This document shows positions 45,587-56,715 of a DNA stretch of 64,000 nt, one piece after another. How positions within the stretch are numbered: the first letter of the stretch is position 1; each line of letters starts with the position of its first letter. Source of the stretch: Acrasis kona. Taxonomy: Eukaryota; Heterolobosea; Eutetramitea; Acrasida; Acrasidae. The notes beneath the pieces were generated by a model. That model searched no databases, was not told the DNA's origin, and saw only the letters and a list, made by a program, of their open reading frames with translations. The stretch covers positions 62,001 to 126,000 of the forward strand of contig JAOPGA020000734.1 of assembly GCA_026419775.2 (NCBI GenBank). The letters are read 5' to 3'. A program made the position numbers and the translations under genes.

Positions 45587-47194
45587 ATGAGCAAGTCACC
45601 GACTTCGCCTGTGGCCCCGAATGCAAACGATGCAAATGATGACCACCTGCAACCAGATATTTTCGAGAATAGAAAGGAGAGGTCTAGGACCACAATGCTT
45701 CGCAGGGCCACAATAAGACACAATAGAAAGCCCCCATCCGGTACTGAAGTTGTTAAGGTCCTGAAAGTAGTAGAGGAAGATTTTGTAGAACACCACTCTG
45801 TTGCAAACGTGACGCACGAGAATGTTAATAAACACTTGTCTCTTCAAGGTGCACCAGCGATAGACATTGAAAAAATTGAACAAGCAGAAGCAGCTCATAA
45901 CAAATCCAGGAGCTTTGGTTCCGCTTTACCTGGCTTCAGGCTGCCAATACCAACAATGCCTTTAAAGACGACATCCAATGATACGAAGAAAATTGAAAAG
46001 AAGGATGAAATAAAACCAGAGAAGAAGGAGCCCCCGAAGACAATGTTTGGTGGTGTTGGTATGTTCCAACTAAAAAAAACAGGAAGAAGTCTTGTTGAGC
46101 CAGACAACAAAAAGGAACCTGAGGTTGAGAAACCTAAGTTCACCAAACCTGCAGTCGAGCCTAAAAAGGAATCAGTAGATAATACTAATCCATTCAAAGT
46201 TGCTCTTCGCAGCACAAAACCAAGTGCTGAATCGAAAACTGTAGAGGTGGAGAAGAATGATATAAAGCCTGTCAATAAGTTTAGCATGTTTGGAAAAACT
46301 ACAACAAAACAAGCAGCAGTAGAGGAAAAACCAGCAGTTCCTGAAAAACCAAAAATCAATGCGCCAAGTCTGCCCATAAAAAAAGAACAAGAGAAAGAAG
46401 TTGTAAAAACAGAAACAGAAAAGAAGCCAACATTACCTGAGAAACCTGCCACTACATCTTCTCAAAATGAGACTAAAACACCTAACACCCCACCACCACC
46501 AACACCAGTTAAAACCATAACTCCACCACCGCCAACAACAGCCAAAGACACAACTCCAACCAAAATAACTCCACCACCTCCACCAACAGCCAAAGACACA
46601 ACTCCAACCAAAATAACTCCACCGCCTCCACCAACTGCAGTCAGAACTACAGCTCCACCACCCATACCAACTAAAACAACTCCACCTCCATTACCGTCTA
46701 GATTAGTTTCGACAAATACAACAACCGACAAGCAAGAAACCACTGTAGTAAAAACGCCCCCTCCTACCCTACCATCGAAACCGCTAACAATATCATCCGA
46801 TAAACCCGCCACTACCTCCCAAACTGAAACAAAAACACCCACGACCCCCCACTCACCGACATCAGTCAAAACCACTCTCCCACCACCGCCTTCAGTAGAG
46901 AAGAGCTCAACTACTTCAAAATCACCAGAGCTTGATACTAAAAAATCAAATATACCGAGTCGGACAGTATCTCTACCAGTCGCAGCAAAACCTTTAGACT
47001 TACCAATCGCTAAACTACAAACAAATAACAGAGGATCCCTTGGGACTGATAATAAAACTACATCATCAGTTAAAATAAATACAACCAAAGCAGAGTCATC
47101 GTACGAGAGGGTTATGCGCGAAAAGAAAGAAAGAGAGGAGGCGCAAGCCATAGATTTCAGGAGTGTACTCAAGAAAAACAAGCAAACTGTATAA
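45587..47194 (+). CDS. Disordered proline-rich protein with DFRxxL actin-binding-like motif
   Basis: A single exon of 535 residues, disordered over most of its length. It has repeated KPxxPxKP and KEPEVEKP clusters, then a Pro-rich region (about 300-400: TPPPPTPVKTITPPPPTT) with SH3/profilin-type PPPP sites, and a short basic C-terminal helix (YERVMREKKEREEAQ) leading to AIDFRSVLKKNKQTV. DFRxxL is the F-actin-binding motif of myosin light-chain kinase, so an actin scaffold is plausible. A 48-bp DNA tandem repeat lies inside. No globular domain. Confidence 0.7.
   Translation: MSKSPTSPVAPNANDANDDHLQPDIFENRKERSRTTMLRRATIRHNRKPPSGTEVVKVLKVVEEDFVEHHSVANVTHENVNKHLSLQGAPAIDIEKIEQAEAAHNKSRSFGSALPGFRLPIPTMPLKTTSNDTKKIEKKDEIKPEKKEPPKTMFGGVGMFQLKKTGRSLVEPDNKKEPEVEKPKFTKPAVEPKKESVDNTNPFKVALRSTKPSAESKTVEVEKNDIKPVNKFSMFGKTTTKQAAVEEKPAVPEKPKINAPSLPIKKEQEKEVVKTETEKKPTLPEKPATTSSQNETKTPNTPPPPTPVKTITPPPPTTAKDTTPTKITPPPPPTAKDTTPTKITPPPPPTAVRTTAPPPIPTKTTPPPLPSRLVSTNTTTDKQETTVVKTPPPTLPSKPLTISSDKPATTSQTETKTPTTPHSPTSVKTTLPPPPSVEKSSTTSKSPELDTKKSNIPSRTVSLPVAAKPLDLPIAKLQTNNRGSLGTDNKTTSSVKINTTKAESSYERVMREKKEREEAQAIDFRSVLKKNKQTV
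46537..46632 (+). repeat. 48-bp tandem repeat inside the proline-rich gene
   Basis: Two adjacent 48-bp units (46537-46584 and 46585-46632) are nearly identical, differing at one synonymous base (CCA/CCG). Each encodes 16 residues of the form TAKDTTPTKITPPPPP. The high identity points to a recent duplication. Confidence 0.85.
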
Positions 47195-47215
47195 TTATAT
47201 AATACATGTTGTTTA

Positions 47216-47844
47216 TTAAATTTGACTCAACAACAATTGTTTTTTCTTTTCAAACTCTTCCTCCGTCAATATACCTGCATCCTTTAGCTTTTGCAAAAAT
47301 GAGATGTTGATTTTGATGGGTTCCAACTGTACCTGCTTTAGTCCTTCCAAATCCTCCAGGGTTGCCTTCTTTTCGGGAACGATGGGATTATCATTAATGA
47401 TCTCTTCTCTCTCTGTTGTTTCAACCTCTCCCTTTTCATTGGTTTTGGTGGTGATGAACTTCTTGGTGGTGACCTTTTTGATTGGAACATACTTCGGGTC
47501 TTTGAATGGGTCATAAGAATCTAGATTAGCTTGGTCCTCCAAACCATCAATCTTCTTGAAAGTAAGGTCATATGATTTACCAACCTCCAGTCCGTTCTGA
47601 TTTGATAAGCGAACCAAGTTCAAAATTAATCACTTACTGAACCGATCGTTTTGTTGACATCTAATACTTTTCCATCTGCACTAAACTCAAACTGCTTGTA
47701 GTCTAATTGTCTTGGTTTGCAAAAGGACTCTGCAATGCTTGAGAATTGAATGCCAAGAGAGGCACTCATCCTACTTGTCATTGTTCCCCCAGCCTTCTTA
47801 ACTTCCACTACAAAGGTGACATATGCGTCTGATGGATCTGTCAT
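47216..47844 (-). CDS. Protein with C-terminal SHOCT-like helix, uncharacterised
   Basis: Exon 1 (47638-47844) and exon 2 (47216-47596), 41-nt intron, 195 residues. The N-terminal part is beta-rich (DAYVTFVVEVKKAGG, then KVLDVNKTIGS); the middle is charged. The end, FLQKLKDAGILTEEEFEKKK, is a SHOCT motif (short C-terminal helix-turn-helix that mediates oligomerisation). No signal peptide. It starts 105 bp from the divergent XPR1-like gene, so the two share a promoter region. Confidence 0.75.
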
Positions 47845-47948
47845 TTCTAAAAGATTTTGGACTGGTAGTTATCAACATCATCGCCCCATCAGCATTCTGA
47901 TAAATATTGTAAGGATCAATTGAATGAAACCAACATACCTCTGAGAGA

Positions 47949-50507
47949 ATGAAATTCGGCAAGAGGCTCATATCGAGCGCGACGCCTGAATGGCAGACAC
48001 GTTTCATCAACTACAGGGCACTCAAAAAGAGGATCAAAGTCATAGAGGTTCGTAAAAAGGAGTTTGACGAACAAGAGCAAAAAAGATTAAAAAAAGAAGA
48101 AAGAAGGAGAAGAAAAGAAATGAAACGATTGGGCATTGAAACAGACGATGATACCAAACTAATCACACAAGATCCAATCCAAACCACCACCAACAATACC
48201 CACAAGGAAACAGATGTCAATCGCACATCTCTACCGCCCCCAACCATCAACGTAACAAGGAGCTCACCAGAAATCAGTTTCGACAATGTGCGCGTCATTG
48301 AAGAAATCAACCTGGAAGAAGAATCATCAAAACCCAAACATCACCTATCGCACCTCACAGACAGTCCAACCATATCGGAGAGCATGAATGCAGAAACGCC
48401 AGAGCTAAATCGCTCTCCATTCTCGTCCAACTACTCGCTAGCTCTATCCTACATTCACAACAATCGTTTCTACACCCAACAAGTAGAACAATTAATCACA
48501 TACGTACCAGAAGAGTGCAAATTCTTCTTGAATTGTTTCCAACATGAAATCGACAAGGTCAACAAATTCTACTCACAAAAAGAATCGGAATATCACACCA
48601 GGCACGTCAAGTTGGAACAACAGATCGAAGCGCTCAAGAAACACAACACCACCACATCAAAGAACATCTCCAACAAGATTCGTCAATTACAAACTGCATT
48701 TCAAGAACATTACCGTAGCTTGGTGCTGCTGGAGAATTTCAGAAAGTTAAATTACTTGGCCAGCACGAAAATATTAAAAAAATTCGCAAAGTACAGCGGC
48801 AACGCTGGCACCAATGAATTGATACTACAGTTGGTGAGGGGCGAAGTGTTCTTCAACAGCGTCATTCTGAAGCACATGATGGAAGCAACGGAGACCATAT
48901 TCACCCAATACGTGAGCAACGGCAACAGAAAGGACGCCATGCACATGTTGAGAGTGCCCACCAGCACGTCCAATGCAACGGGTCACGACAATGCCATATT
49001 ATTTCGATGTGGCGTGTGGATAGGGTGCAGCACCAGCTTGACCCTACTGAGCGTCTACTTGTATCTGTATCAATACTTGAACATTGCGGATGCGCAGGAT
49101 GATTCGGAGCTCACCTTCTTCTTGTTTCGTCTCATGGCCTTCCCCGTCATACTCAGCGTATTGATCAGCATGAACATCAAGATATGGAGCGAAGCCAACA
49201 TCAACTATGTGTTTATATTCGAAATGAATCCAAGACGTCACTTGACGGTGTGGCAATTTGCAGAAATCACTCTCGTCGCTTACTTGCTGTGGATATTATT
49301 CTTTGTGTTTTACTTGTACAGCAGCGTGATGGATTCCATGCACGTGTTCAACGTGCCTAATCCATGGATGATTCCCATCGTGTTGTTCTGCATCTATACC
49401 GGATTCTTGTTGCTGCCTGCGCCCTTCTTGTATGGATCGGCCAGGTGGTGGCTGATCAAGATCATGCTCAAGGTGCTCGCTGCGCCCTTTGTTCCCGTCA
49501 AGTTTGCTGATTTTTGGTTTGCCGATCAGCTCACCAGCATGAGCGATTTCTTGTACGATATGCAATTTGTATTTTGTATTTATCCCACCACGTTCGTGCC
49601 CGAATTGGCGAGCATTTGCGATCTGTCGTATCAGCTGGGATTGCCGCTGCTGAACATGGTGCCGGTGATTAGTCGATTGTTGCAGTGCTTGCGCAGGTAT
49701 TATGATTCTGGCGACATGAATCAAATGTTGAACGCTGGCAAGTATTGCAGCACCATGCTGGCCATCATCGCTAGCTACGTGCACAAGAAGATTAACTCGT
49801 CCGACATGGGCACTGCATGGATGTTGATATGGTTCAGCGTCAGCATATGGAGCACGTTGTACAAGTATGTGTGGGACGTGGTGATGGATTGGGGGTTGTT
49901 CAGGGTGACCGATACAAAGTATAAATTGTTGAGGAGGAACCTGTTGTACTCTCCCATATGGTATTACTTGGCCATGATCGAGAATTTGTTCATACGCACG
50001 GTGTGGTTGTGGTTGTTCTTTTTGAGATTTTATTTCACTTCTCGAATATGGGATTCACAATTCGTCATGTTCGGCATCGCCATTGCCGAATTGTTTAGGA
50101 GATTTGTGTGGAACGTATTTCGATTGGAGAACGAGCACCTCAATAATGCCGACAAGTTTAGAGCAGTGGTGGAGGTGCCGTTGCCATTCGAGGTGGATCA
50201 AGAGGCCAATGATGCAGAGGATAGGGAGTGGAGGATACAAGCATGGAACATGTTCAAGCAGCGATTGGGTGCCATGGTGAACGTGACCATGGGATTGTTC
50301 AAGGCGAATCAGACGCTACAGGACGTTGAGAATGACCAGGATTTGTACGGTCATTATCAAGTGGATAAGTCCGTGGACACGAGGAGACATGATAGCGACG
50401 AGAGCGACGACGAGACGCTGCCACCGACGCCTCATCCCGAAAAGAAGGGCGATGGTGGAAAGGTATTGATGAGGAGGAGTTCCTCATTGGGTCAAATTGC
50501 CGCGTGA
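47949..50507 (+). CDS. XPR1: SPX-EXS phosphate exporter (XPR1/SYG1-like)
   Basis: A single exon of 852 residues. An SPX domain opens it (MKFGKRLISSATPEWQTRFI, NYRALKKRIK) and continues after an acidic/Ser insertion with FFLNCFQHEIDKVNKFYSQK and helix KLNYLASTKILKKFAKYSG; the Lys cluster binds inositol pyrophosphates. About nine hydrophobic segments follow, then the EXS domain with SYQLGLPLLNMVPVISRLLQ, GKYCSTMLAIIASYV and FRRFVWNVFRLENEHLNN. These are the family signatures of phosphate exporters. The C-terminal tail is acidic. Codons in the second half are richer in G and C than in neighbouring genes. Confidence 0.95.
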   Translation: MKFGKRLISSATPEWQTRFINYRALKKRIKVIEVRKKEFDEQEQKRLKKEERRRRKEMKRLGIETDDDTKLITQDPIQTTTNNTHKETDVNRTSLPPPTINVTRSSPEISFDNVRVIEEINLEEESSKPKHHLSHLTDSPTISESMNAETPELNRSPFSSNYSLALSYIHNNRFYTQQVEQLITYVPEECKFFLNCFQHEIDKVNKFYSQKESEYHTRHVKLEQQIEALKKHNTTTSKNISNKIRQLQTAFQEHYRSLVLLENFRKLNYLASTKILKKFAKYSGNAGTNELILQLVRGEVFFNSVILKHMMEATETIFTQYVSNGNRKDAMHMLRVPTSTSNATGHDNAILFRCGVWIGCSTSLTLLSVYLYLYQYLNIADAQDDSELTFFLFRLMAFPVILSVLISMNIKIWSEANINYVFIFEMNPRRHLTVWQFAEITLVAYLLWILFFVFYLYSSVMDSMHVFNVPNPWMIPIVLFCIYTGFLLLPAPFLYGSARWWLIKIMLKVLAAPFVPVKFADFWFADQLTSMSDFLYDMQFVFCIYPTTFVPELASICDLSYQLGLPLLNMVPVISRLLQCLRRYYDSGDMNQMLNAGKYCSTMLAIIASYVHKKINSSDMGTAWMLIWFSVSIWSTLYKYVWDVVMDWGLFRVTDTKYKLLRRNLLYSPIWYYLAMIENLFIRTVWLWLFFLRFYFTSRIWDSQFVMFGIAIAELFRRFVWNVFRLENEHLNNADKFRAVVEVPLPFEVDQEANDAEDREWRIQAWNMFKQRLGAMVNVTMGLFKANQTLQDVENDQDLYGHYQVDKSVDTRRHDSDESDDETLPPTPHPEKKGDGGKVLMRRSSSLGQIAA

Positions 50508-50577
50508 TTGTAAAATAAATACATTCTAACTATTCTATTTGTATATTGGATAACGACAACATCAGCAGTGTTCCATC

Positions 50578-52831
50578 ATGGACAACCGCAACAGCCACAT
50601 TATTAATGTGGGTGACGATAGGAGAGGCAGCGTTGCTGACTTTCATCGAAGGTCTTCTCATGAGGAAATGTTGGAGATTGAAGGTGGGGAGCGTAACTTT
50701 TTGATTGGTTCTTCCAATCGAAACGGTGGGCTGTCGCAGAGGAATGTTGCGTCGACACCGCCTCGTGCTACATCTCCAAGCATCGTAAACAATGCGTTCA
50801 GCAGCGAGTCCGAAAAGATTGCCTCCAAGACGGTGGAAAACTCGAGCAGCATGAAGGAACACATCAGGCTGTCCACTCGCAAGTATTTGGATGAACGGTA
50901 CCATAGGGGATGGCTGAGGGACCGCATTCTTCGTCTGAAGCTCTGGTATCGTAATTTATCTGTATTTAGAATCTTCAAGAAGCAATACGAGAGAATCAAT
51001 CTCATCAAGAGAGTATGCGTAGCTACAGAAAAGGTATTACATTGTACATTTCGCACACACGCTGATTCGCGTTAGATGTTTGGGACAGGTGTAGCTAATT
51101 ATTTTGAGTTTATGAGCACGGTCATTTATGTAAACATTATTACCTTCTTGTGTACATTTGGTTTGTTAATCATACCGTGGTTATCCATGCCATCATATCA
51201 AATGCCAACAGGCCTAAATGATTGGAGATGGCTATTAGGCTTTATAGGATATGATTCTATCGTGATTGGAAAGACTTTCTTCTTTTATGGTGGATATCCT
51301 AACTATGCTACCATAGGCAACAATAATTACTCGTTTGGGTTCTTTTATGGATTTTGCATCATGTTGTATTTCTTCTTGAGCGGAGTCGTGGTGTGCGTAG
51401 CGCTGAGCAACCGATTGATGAAACCTGCCACCTACGACTCTCACAAGAGGTATATCGAGCTGCTGTTTAACAGGTGGGATTGGGGAGTAGAGGATAAAAA
51501 CAACGTGGAGGATTTGAAACAAGTAATTGCCTCTAAATTTATGGAGTATTTGACCTATGATGAAATTCAAAACAATCAAGTAGCTGTTAAGAATACATTC
51601 CAAGCGCTCAAAATATACATACCTAGAGTTATTGGAATTTTGATTAGTATTGTTTTTGTAATTGCTGCCCCTGCGGCTGTGGGTCTCATCACTACTTATT
51701 ATGATGTACTGAATGAAAGATTTGCTTTTCTTACAAGCATATTGACAGCTGTCATCAACGTGTTGTTCCCCAAGATTTGTAAATTCTGTGTGGTATATCT
51801 AGAGAGATATAGGGATTTCAACATTATTAATAAAAACATTATAGCCAGGACCTATATAATAAAAATGTCCACCACCATCGCGATGATCATTCATATATTG
51901 ACTGATGGGGACGAACATTTGGTAGCAGAAAAGTGTAAATCCACAGAAGCTGGTCTGTTGTACTGGCAAATGATTCTAATTGATTTTGCACTATCCTTGT
52001 TTTTAGAGGTGGCTGTTTCGTTGCTATTCTTCTTTGTAGGTAAAGTATTGGCACAAAGAAAGGATAAGACGGACAAGACTAGCTATCGGTTGGAGTTTGA
52101 TGTATCTGGTGAGGTTATTGGGCTATTATATAGACAAGCCATCATATGGGTGGGGACAATTACTTCGCCCATGCTACCGCTACTAGGCATTTTCTCTAAT
52201 GTAATCATGTTCTTTGTGACCTTCGCTATTATAAGATATACTTGCAAATTCCCTGAGAATCCTGAAGTTAATGCGAAGAGTAGTTCTTTTAATCACGGCA
52301 CAATGTTTTTCACACTAATTATTTGTTTAATTCCTGCATTCGCCTTCATGTTGTAAGTTGCGCCTTGTGTATTGTATTTTATAATCTTCTTTTAGACAGC
52401 CATCTGATATACGTTGTGGACCTTATGCTAGCGTTGCTTTGAACTACAATCAAACTTATAATGGAGGAATGATTCCAGTAGGATACAACGTCATTCAGCG
52501 CGTCAATGGAACATATGTAGCCACTCCTATTCAGATCTTGGCAGATGCTTGGATTAATAATCCTGTCTTCAAGGACAGTCCAAACGTTTTGTATTATTGG
52601 AGCCAAATATTTTATTACATGTTTCATCCTTTAACATTATTTGTGGTGATCGCGTTGTTGGTGGTTGCCATTTTGTTTGGTAAGTAATTATTCTGATGAA
52701 TTTAAATTTACTTGATAGTTAACCAAAGGAGAAGGATGCAACGCAACATGAAGTTAAAGGCAGAGGATTTCGTGAAACTAGAGAGGAGGGAGAAAATGAT
52801 AATTTTGAAGGAGAGTGGTCTGATCTTCTGA
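50578..52831 (+). CDS. TMC: TMC (transmembrane channel-like) family protein
   Basis: Four exons (50578-51033, 51076-52352, 52396-52679, 52719-52831), introns 42, 43 and 39 nt, 709 residues. An N-terminal cytosolic part has basic WYRNLSVFRIFKKQYERI. The membrane core starts FGTGVANYFEFMSTVIYVNI, includes LKIYIPRVIGILISIVFVI, and the TMC-domain hallmark EVIGLLYRQAIIWVGTITSP then MLPLLGIFSNVIMFF. The tail is a basic helix. TMC proteins are mechanosensory ion channels in animals with OSCA/TMEM16-like folds; protist members are rarely described. It lies directly downstream of another large transporter gene in the same direction. Confidence 0.85.
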
Positions 52832-53014
52832 TTTTATAATATTTCTTATAACCGGACAAAAGAACAAATAAAGTCCATATATATTTTTCTAGTTATTGTA
52901 AGCTTCTTATTGTAGTCGCCGTTAAGTCCGAGGTTAACTTGGAACTCCGGCTTACAGAACATCGGGATCTTTAAATTCCGCTTCATTACAGGATTTTAAC
53001 AAACAAAAACAAAG

Positions 53015-54127
53015 ATGAAAGGATTACTGTTGGTTGTCTTCCTGGCTATTATCTCATTCACCTTTGCTTCAAGCCGTAAGGTTAATAATGCTCATGAATC
53101 ACAACAACGAGTCATATCCCTCATTTCTAACCAAGTCATCAAACGCTTGGAGGATAGCGGTATCATTCCAAGAAGACATAGGCAAAGACAGCAACAACAT
53201 CCAGCTGAACAAGTAGAAAAAGCAGTATCTGGCCTAAGAAGAAAACTAGCTGACATCACTGCCACTCGTTCTCGTTTAGCCGTTGCCATCAAACAACTAG
53301 AGTCAAGAGCTAGAGCCCTAAGAGGACAGAACCGTAGAGGCCGCAGACACGGACAAAATAGCCAAAGACGCGGTGAACGTAAGCACAAGCAAGGTGAACG
53401 TAGACAAAGAAGACAGAACAGAGGACGTAAACAAAATAGACGTGGTCAGAGACATGGACGTGGTCAGCGTAGACACAGACATGGACGTGGTCAGAGACAT
53501 GGACGTGGTCAAAAACACGGACGTAGACAAAAACACGGACGTAGACACAGACAAAGCCGCCAACAAGACAACTATCAAGCTCAACTCAAATTCGAGAGCC
53601 AAGTTTCAAAGTCTGCCTCAAGACTTCTACGTAACGAATTAAGACAATCAAGACTAGAATTCGTCCACCGTCAAGTTGTAAGACAGTATAGACAATTGAA
53701 AAAGCTTGAGAGTGCACTAAGAAAACAATCACGCTCCATCAGAGCCCAACATCGCAGACTTGCTTACGGAAGCAGACGTGGTAGCAGACGTGGTAGCAGA
53801 CGTGGTAGCAGACGTGGTAGCAGACGCGGCGGTAGACGTGGTAGCAGACGTGGCGGTAGACGTGGACGTGGAAGCAGACGTGGTCACGGAAGCAGACGTG
53901 GCGGTAGACGTGGACGTGGAAGCAGACGTGGAAGCAGACGTGGTCATGGAAGCAGACGTGGTCATGGAAGCAGACGTGGCCGTCAATCACGTGGCGGCAG
54001 ACGTGGACGCGGTGGTAGACGTGGTGGCCGTCAATCACGTGGTAACAGACGTGGAAGCAGACGTGGAAGCAGACGTGGTGGCCGTCAATCAAGAGGCAAC
54101 AGTCAACGCAGATCACGAAGAAACTAA
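53015..54127 (+). CDS. Secreted arginine/glycine-rich repeat protein
   Basis: A single exon of 370 residues. A signal peptide occupies residues 1-19 (MKGLLLVVFLAIISFTFAS). The mature protein is extremely basic. Residues 110-185 repeat RGQRHGRG and GRRQKHGR; 190-245 form a helical Arg/Leu/Gln stretch; 250-370 repeat RRGS, RRGG and HGSRRG units with no acid residue. A family name is not apparent. Such a polycation could bind nucleic acid, polysaccharide or anionic cyst-wall material outside the cell; protein-like codon choice and the intact signal peptide argue against non-coding repeats. No cysteine is visible in the repeats. Confidence 0.8.
   Translation: MKGLLLVVFLAIISFTFASSRKVNNAHESQQRVISLISNQVIKRLEDSGIIPRRHRQRQQQHPAEQVEKAVSGLRRKLADITATRSRLAVAIKQLESRARALRGQNRRGRRHGQNSQRRGERKHKQGERRQRRQNRGRKQNRRGQRHGRGQRRHRHGRGQRHGRGQKHGRRQKHGRRHRQSRQQDNYQAQLKFESQVSKSASRLLRNELRQSRLEFVHRQVVRQYRQLKKLESALRKQSRSIRAQHRRLAYGSRRGSRRGSRRGSRRGSRRGGRRGSRRGGRRGRGSRRGHGSRRGGRRGRGSRRGSRRGHGSRRGHGSRRGRQSRGGRRGRGGRRGGRQSRGNRRGSRRGSRRGGRQSRGNSQRRSRRN
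53769..54110 (+). repeat. Tandem 12-15 bp repeats within the Arg-rich gene
   Basis: Units such as GGTAGCAGACGT, GGCGGTAGACGT and GGAAGCAGACGTGGTCAC repeat in mixed order. Codons vary (CGT/CGC/AGA for Arg, GGT/GGA/GGC for Gly), so the array is old enough to have drifted at silent sites. Confidence 0.9.
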
Positions 54128-54187
54128 ATAAACTGTATTACTACTCAACACAAACCAAATCATGATCACATTGTGACAACAATTTAT

Positions 54188-56715
54188 TTAAAATTTCCTC
54201 TTCTTTTTGGCTGGCTCCTCTGACTTCAAGTCCACAACATCAACCTTCCTCTTGGTACCACTAATCAATGCCATGTCGTTCTCCACCATCTCCTTATGAA
54301 GCTTCTTCACCACAGCATTCACATCATGTTCAGTCCCAACTAATTTTGGCAACAACTTACAAACATTATCATTAGCAAATGCAGGATCAAAATAAGCTCT
54401 CATCTGTGCCTTGTTAACAAAATCAACAGGACCACTATATTGCTCGCAAGGTGAGCGGGTCACCTTATCATGAAGGTTCACACAAAAACGCATTACATTT
54501 TTTATTGAATATAAATAACCACTCACACGCTTGTCAGCATTACAAAAATAATTGGACTCGTGCAACAAGACTCGGAACTTATGCCTCGTGATTGCTAGTG
54601 ATGGGTTATTGTCAATGTGGGAATCCACTTTATTCAATTGTTTATCAAGGTTTTCGTCTTTTAAAAAGTACATGACCGTGTGACCAAAATTATTTCTTCT
54701 CTTTTCTTGTGGCGATAAATTGTTCTTGACTCCGTCAATCTTTTCCTTTAAATGTTGCGAATTGATGAATGGAAGTAATGGAATGGCCTTGTATAATTGT
54801 TTTTTAAAGTCAGGATCTCTCTTGAAGCTCTCTGGATAGTATTGTGGTAACTCTTGGAGTATGGACCTGTAAAGTGGAGGTAGGCATGATTCGCTACTTC
54901 TTGGCATGACGCTCAATAGTTGACTGAATGGTCTCAATGGACATCCTAGTTTGAAATCAAAAGTAACATCGTCCGCGTTGAATGATGATAATGTTGTTGC
55001 TAACGGTGCGTAGTGGTATGGATAGTACCATGTCCATGAAGGGACTCCAACCGTGTAATATTTCCACACAAAAATGATTCCACGAATGAACTGTCAACGA
55101 TTAGACGAGGATCAATGCATGCTACTTACCTCCTTAGCGACGCCGTTGGCAAACGACGTTAATTCGTTGCTGCTGACTACTGGAACGTTCAAATTGAACT
55201 TTTTAATGTAATACTCATTCCTGAACGTCTCCAGACCACTCTCCGAAAATTCTGTTTGAATGATTGATTTACTTCTTTGATTTTCTACGATGCTCTCCTT
55301 TTGTTTGCTCAACTTGAATTGCAGCCTGGAAGTTAACTTTGGATCATTTTGCTGGGAAACATATTGTATTTCGCTGACAAATACTTGCTTTTGTGGATGA
55401 AAATCTTGTTTGGTCTTGATCTCTGCATTATCATAATACGTTTGGTCACAAATGTCCGAAAACAACGAAACAAACTCCAATAGCGTCTTGACGTTGACGT
55501 TGTCACCCTCTAGAGAAATACGTGTCATGTACAATCATGTGCATCGACTTACCTGTAATGTAAAGTTTTTTATCTTGTTGAACAAGTTCGTCGCAGAACT
55601 TCATATAGTCCACCATCATGTAACTCAGCGTATCGTACTCGATGGCTATACCAGGAACGTTGGGCAAGAAATCGTTTCCAATAAGCATGCTCAACAGCAC
55701 AAAATCATCAATCAACCTCTCATAATCAATCTTCTCTGCGGTCTTGATGTTAATGGTCCTCAGCTGCTTGTACATTTCCTGTGAAATCTTTGTCCTCAGA
55801 TAAGGTACATCAATGTAGCAGAGGTCCTTGCTCAGACTTGGTGTCATGTTGTCAAATGACTGACTAAACTCTTCTCTGCTAATGTAAGATTTTAGGTTCA
55901 TGTGTCAACAGTGCCAACATGATAAGATCCGCGTCTGATCCATGTATCATGTGTGAGGTGGTTGGGTCGTAGTTTGGATCGTTCCTTTGCATGCGAATAT
56001 GTTCTAATATCTTGTGTTCTCCCTCACCAGGTACGCTTGCATCGCTCACTACAATCTTAAGGTCTTTGAACTTGGGATCAAAATTGAGTTTAAAGGCTGC
56101 GTAGAAATGAATGGTCTCTGTGATCTTGTCCATGAAGGGTGTGCCTGGTGTAATGACGTTGTGGTCCCAAGAAACCTTTTCTGCAAAGAATTCCGAACAA
56201 GCAGTTCGAAGGTCCAAGTCTTGGTTTTGTGAGATTTTCTTGAATTTTTCATTATAGTGATCGAACTGGTTCTTTGACGCTTGTCTGCTCATTCTAATTT
56301 CTTCACCAGTGGTAAATCTTCTACCCCTCTGCTGATTGAGTTTGGCCTTGGGAGCACAACCATCAACGCTTAGGTAGAGCAGTTTTTTTGGTTGAACCGT
56401 GCTAACAAGACGATCTACATACAACATTGTATTGTACAACATTTCATTTTCGTTGGAAGGTCTCACACCTACTTCTGGATGAGAACAAGGGTGAATCAAT
56501 CCATTCATATCCAAATAGAAGCAATCTACAGATAGCGGCGCTTCAACAGGTTTTGCGTTGTCGTAAATGCTTCTGCCTGTCTCATTCTCAGATGATTTGT
56601 AATTTTCGTACACTTCATGGTATTTGGTTTGCGTTACGATATCCTCTTGATAAGGCTTTACTAGATCCGACCCAAAAGTCTCCAGGCAATATTTGAAGAA
56701 ACTAGGCACACCCAT
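54188..56715 (-). CDS. XRN2: 5'-3' exoribonuclease, XRN2/Rat1-like (one single-base interruption)
   Basis: Exons 55553-56715, 55130-55509 and 54188-55090, introns 43 and 39 nt; skipping one A of the AAAA run (T4 at 55890-55893 on the plus strand) gives 814 residues. XRN hallmarks are present: MGVPSFFKYCLETF, DCFYLDMNGLIHPCSHP, VVSDASVPGEGEHKIL, HGSDADLIMLALLTHEP (metal-binding acids), YVEG-type RGIIFVWKYYTVGV followed by PSWTWYYPYHYAPLATTL. The tail carries KRKVDVVDL and PAKKKRKF, nuclear-type basic motifs, so Rat1/XRN2 is favoured over cytosolic XRN1, which would be much longer. It degrades uncapped RNA and promotes Pol II termination. Confidence 0.93.

Noticed and set aside
46462-47181. 239-codon minus-strand open frame under the proline-rich gene
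   Set aside because: Gly/Val-rich shadow of the proline codons.
53739-54131. Long open frames on all strands across the Arg-rich repeats
   Set aside because: Repetitive GC-rich DNA keeps all frames open. Only the plus frame with a signal peptide and ATG is supported.
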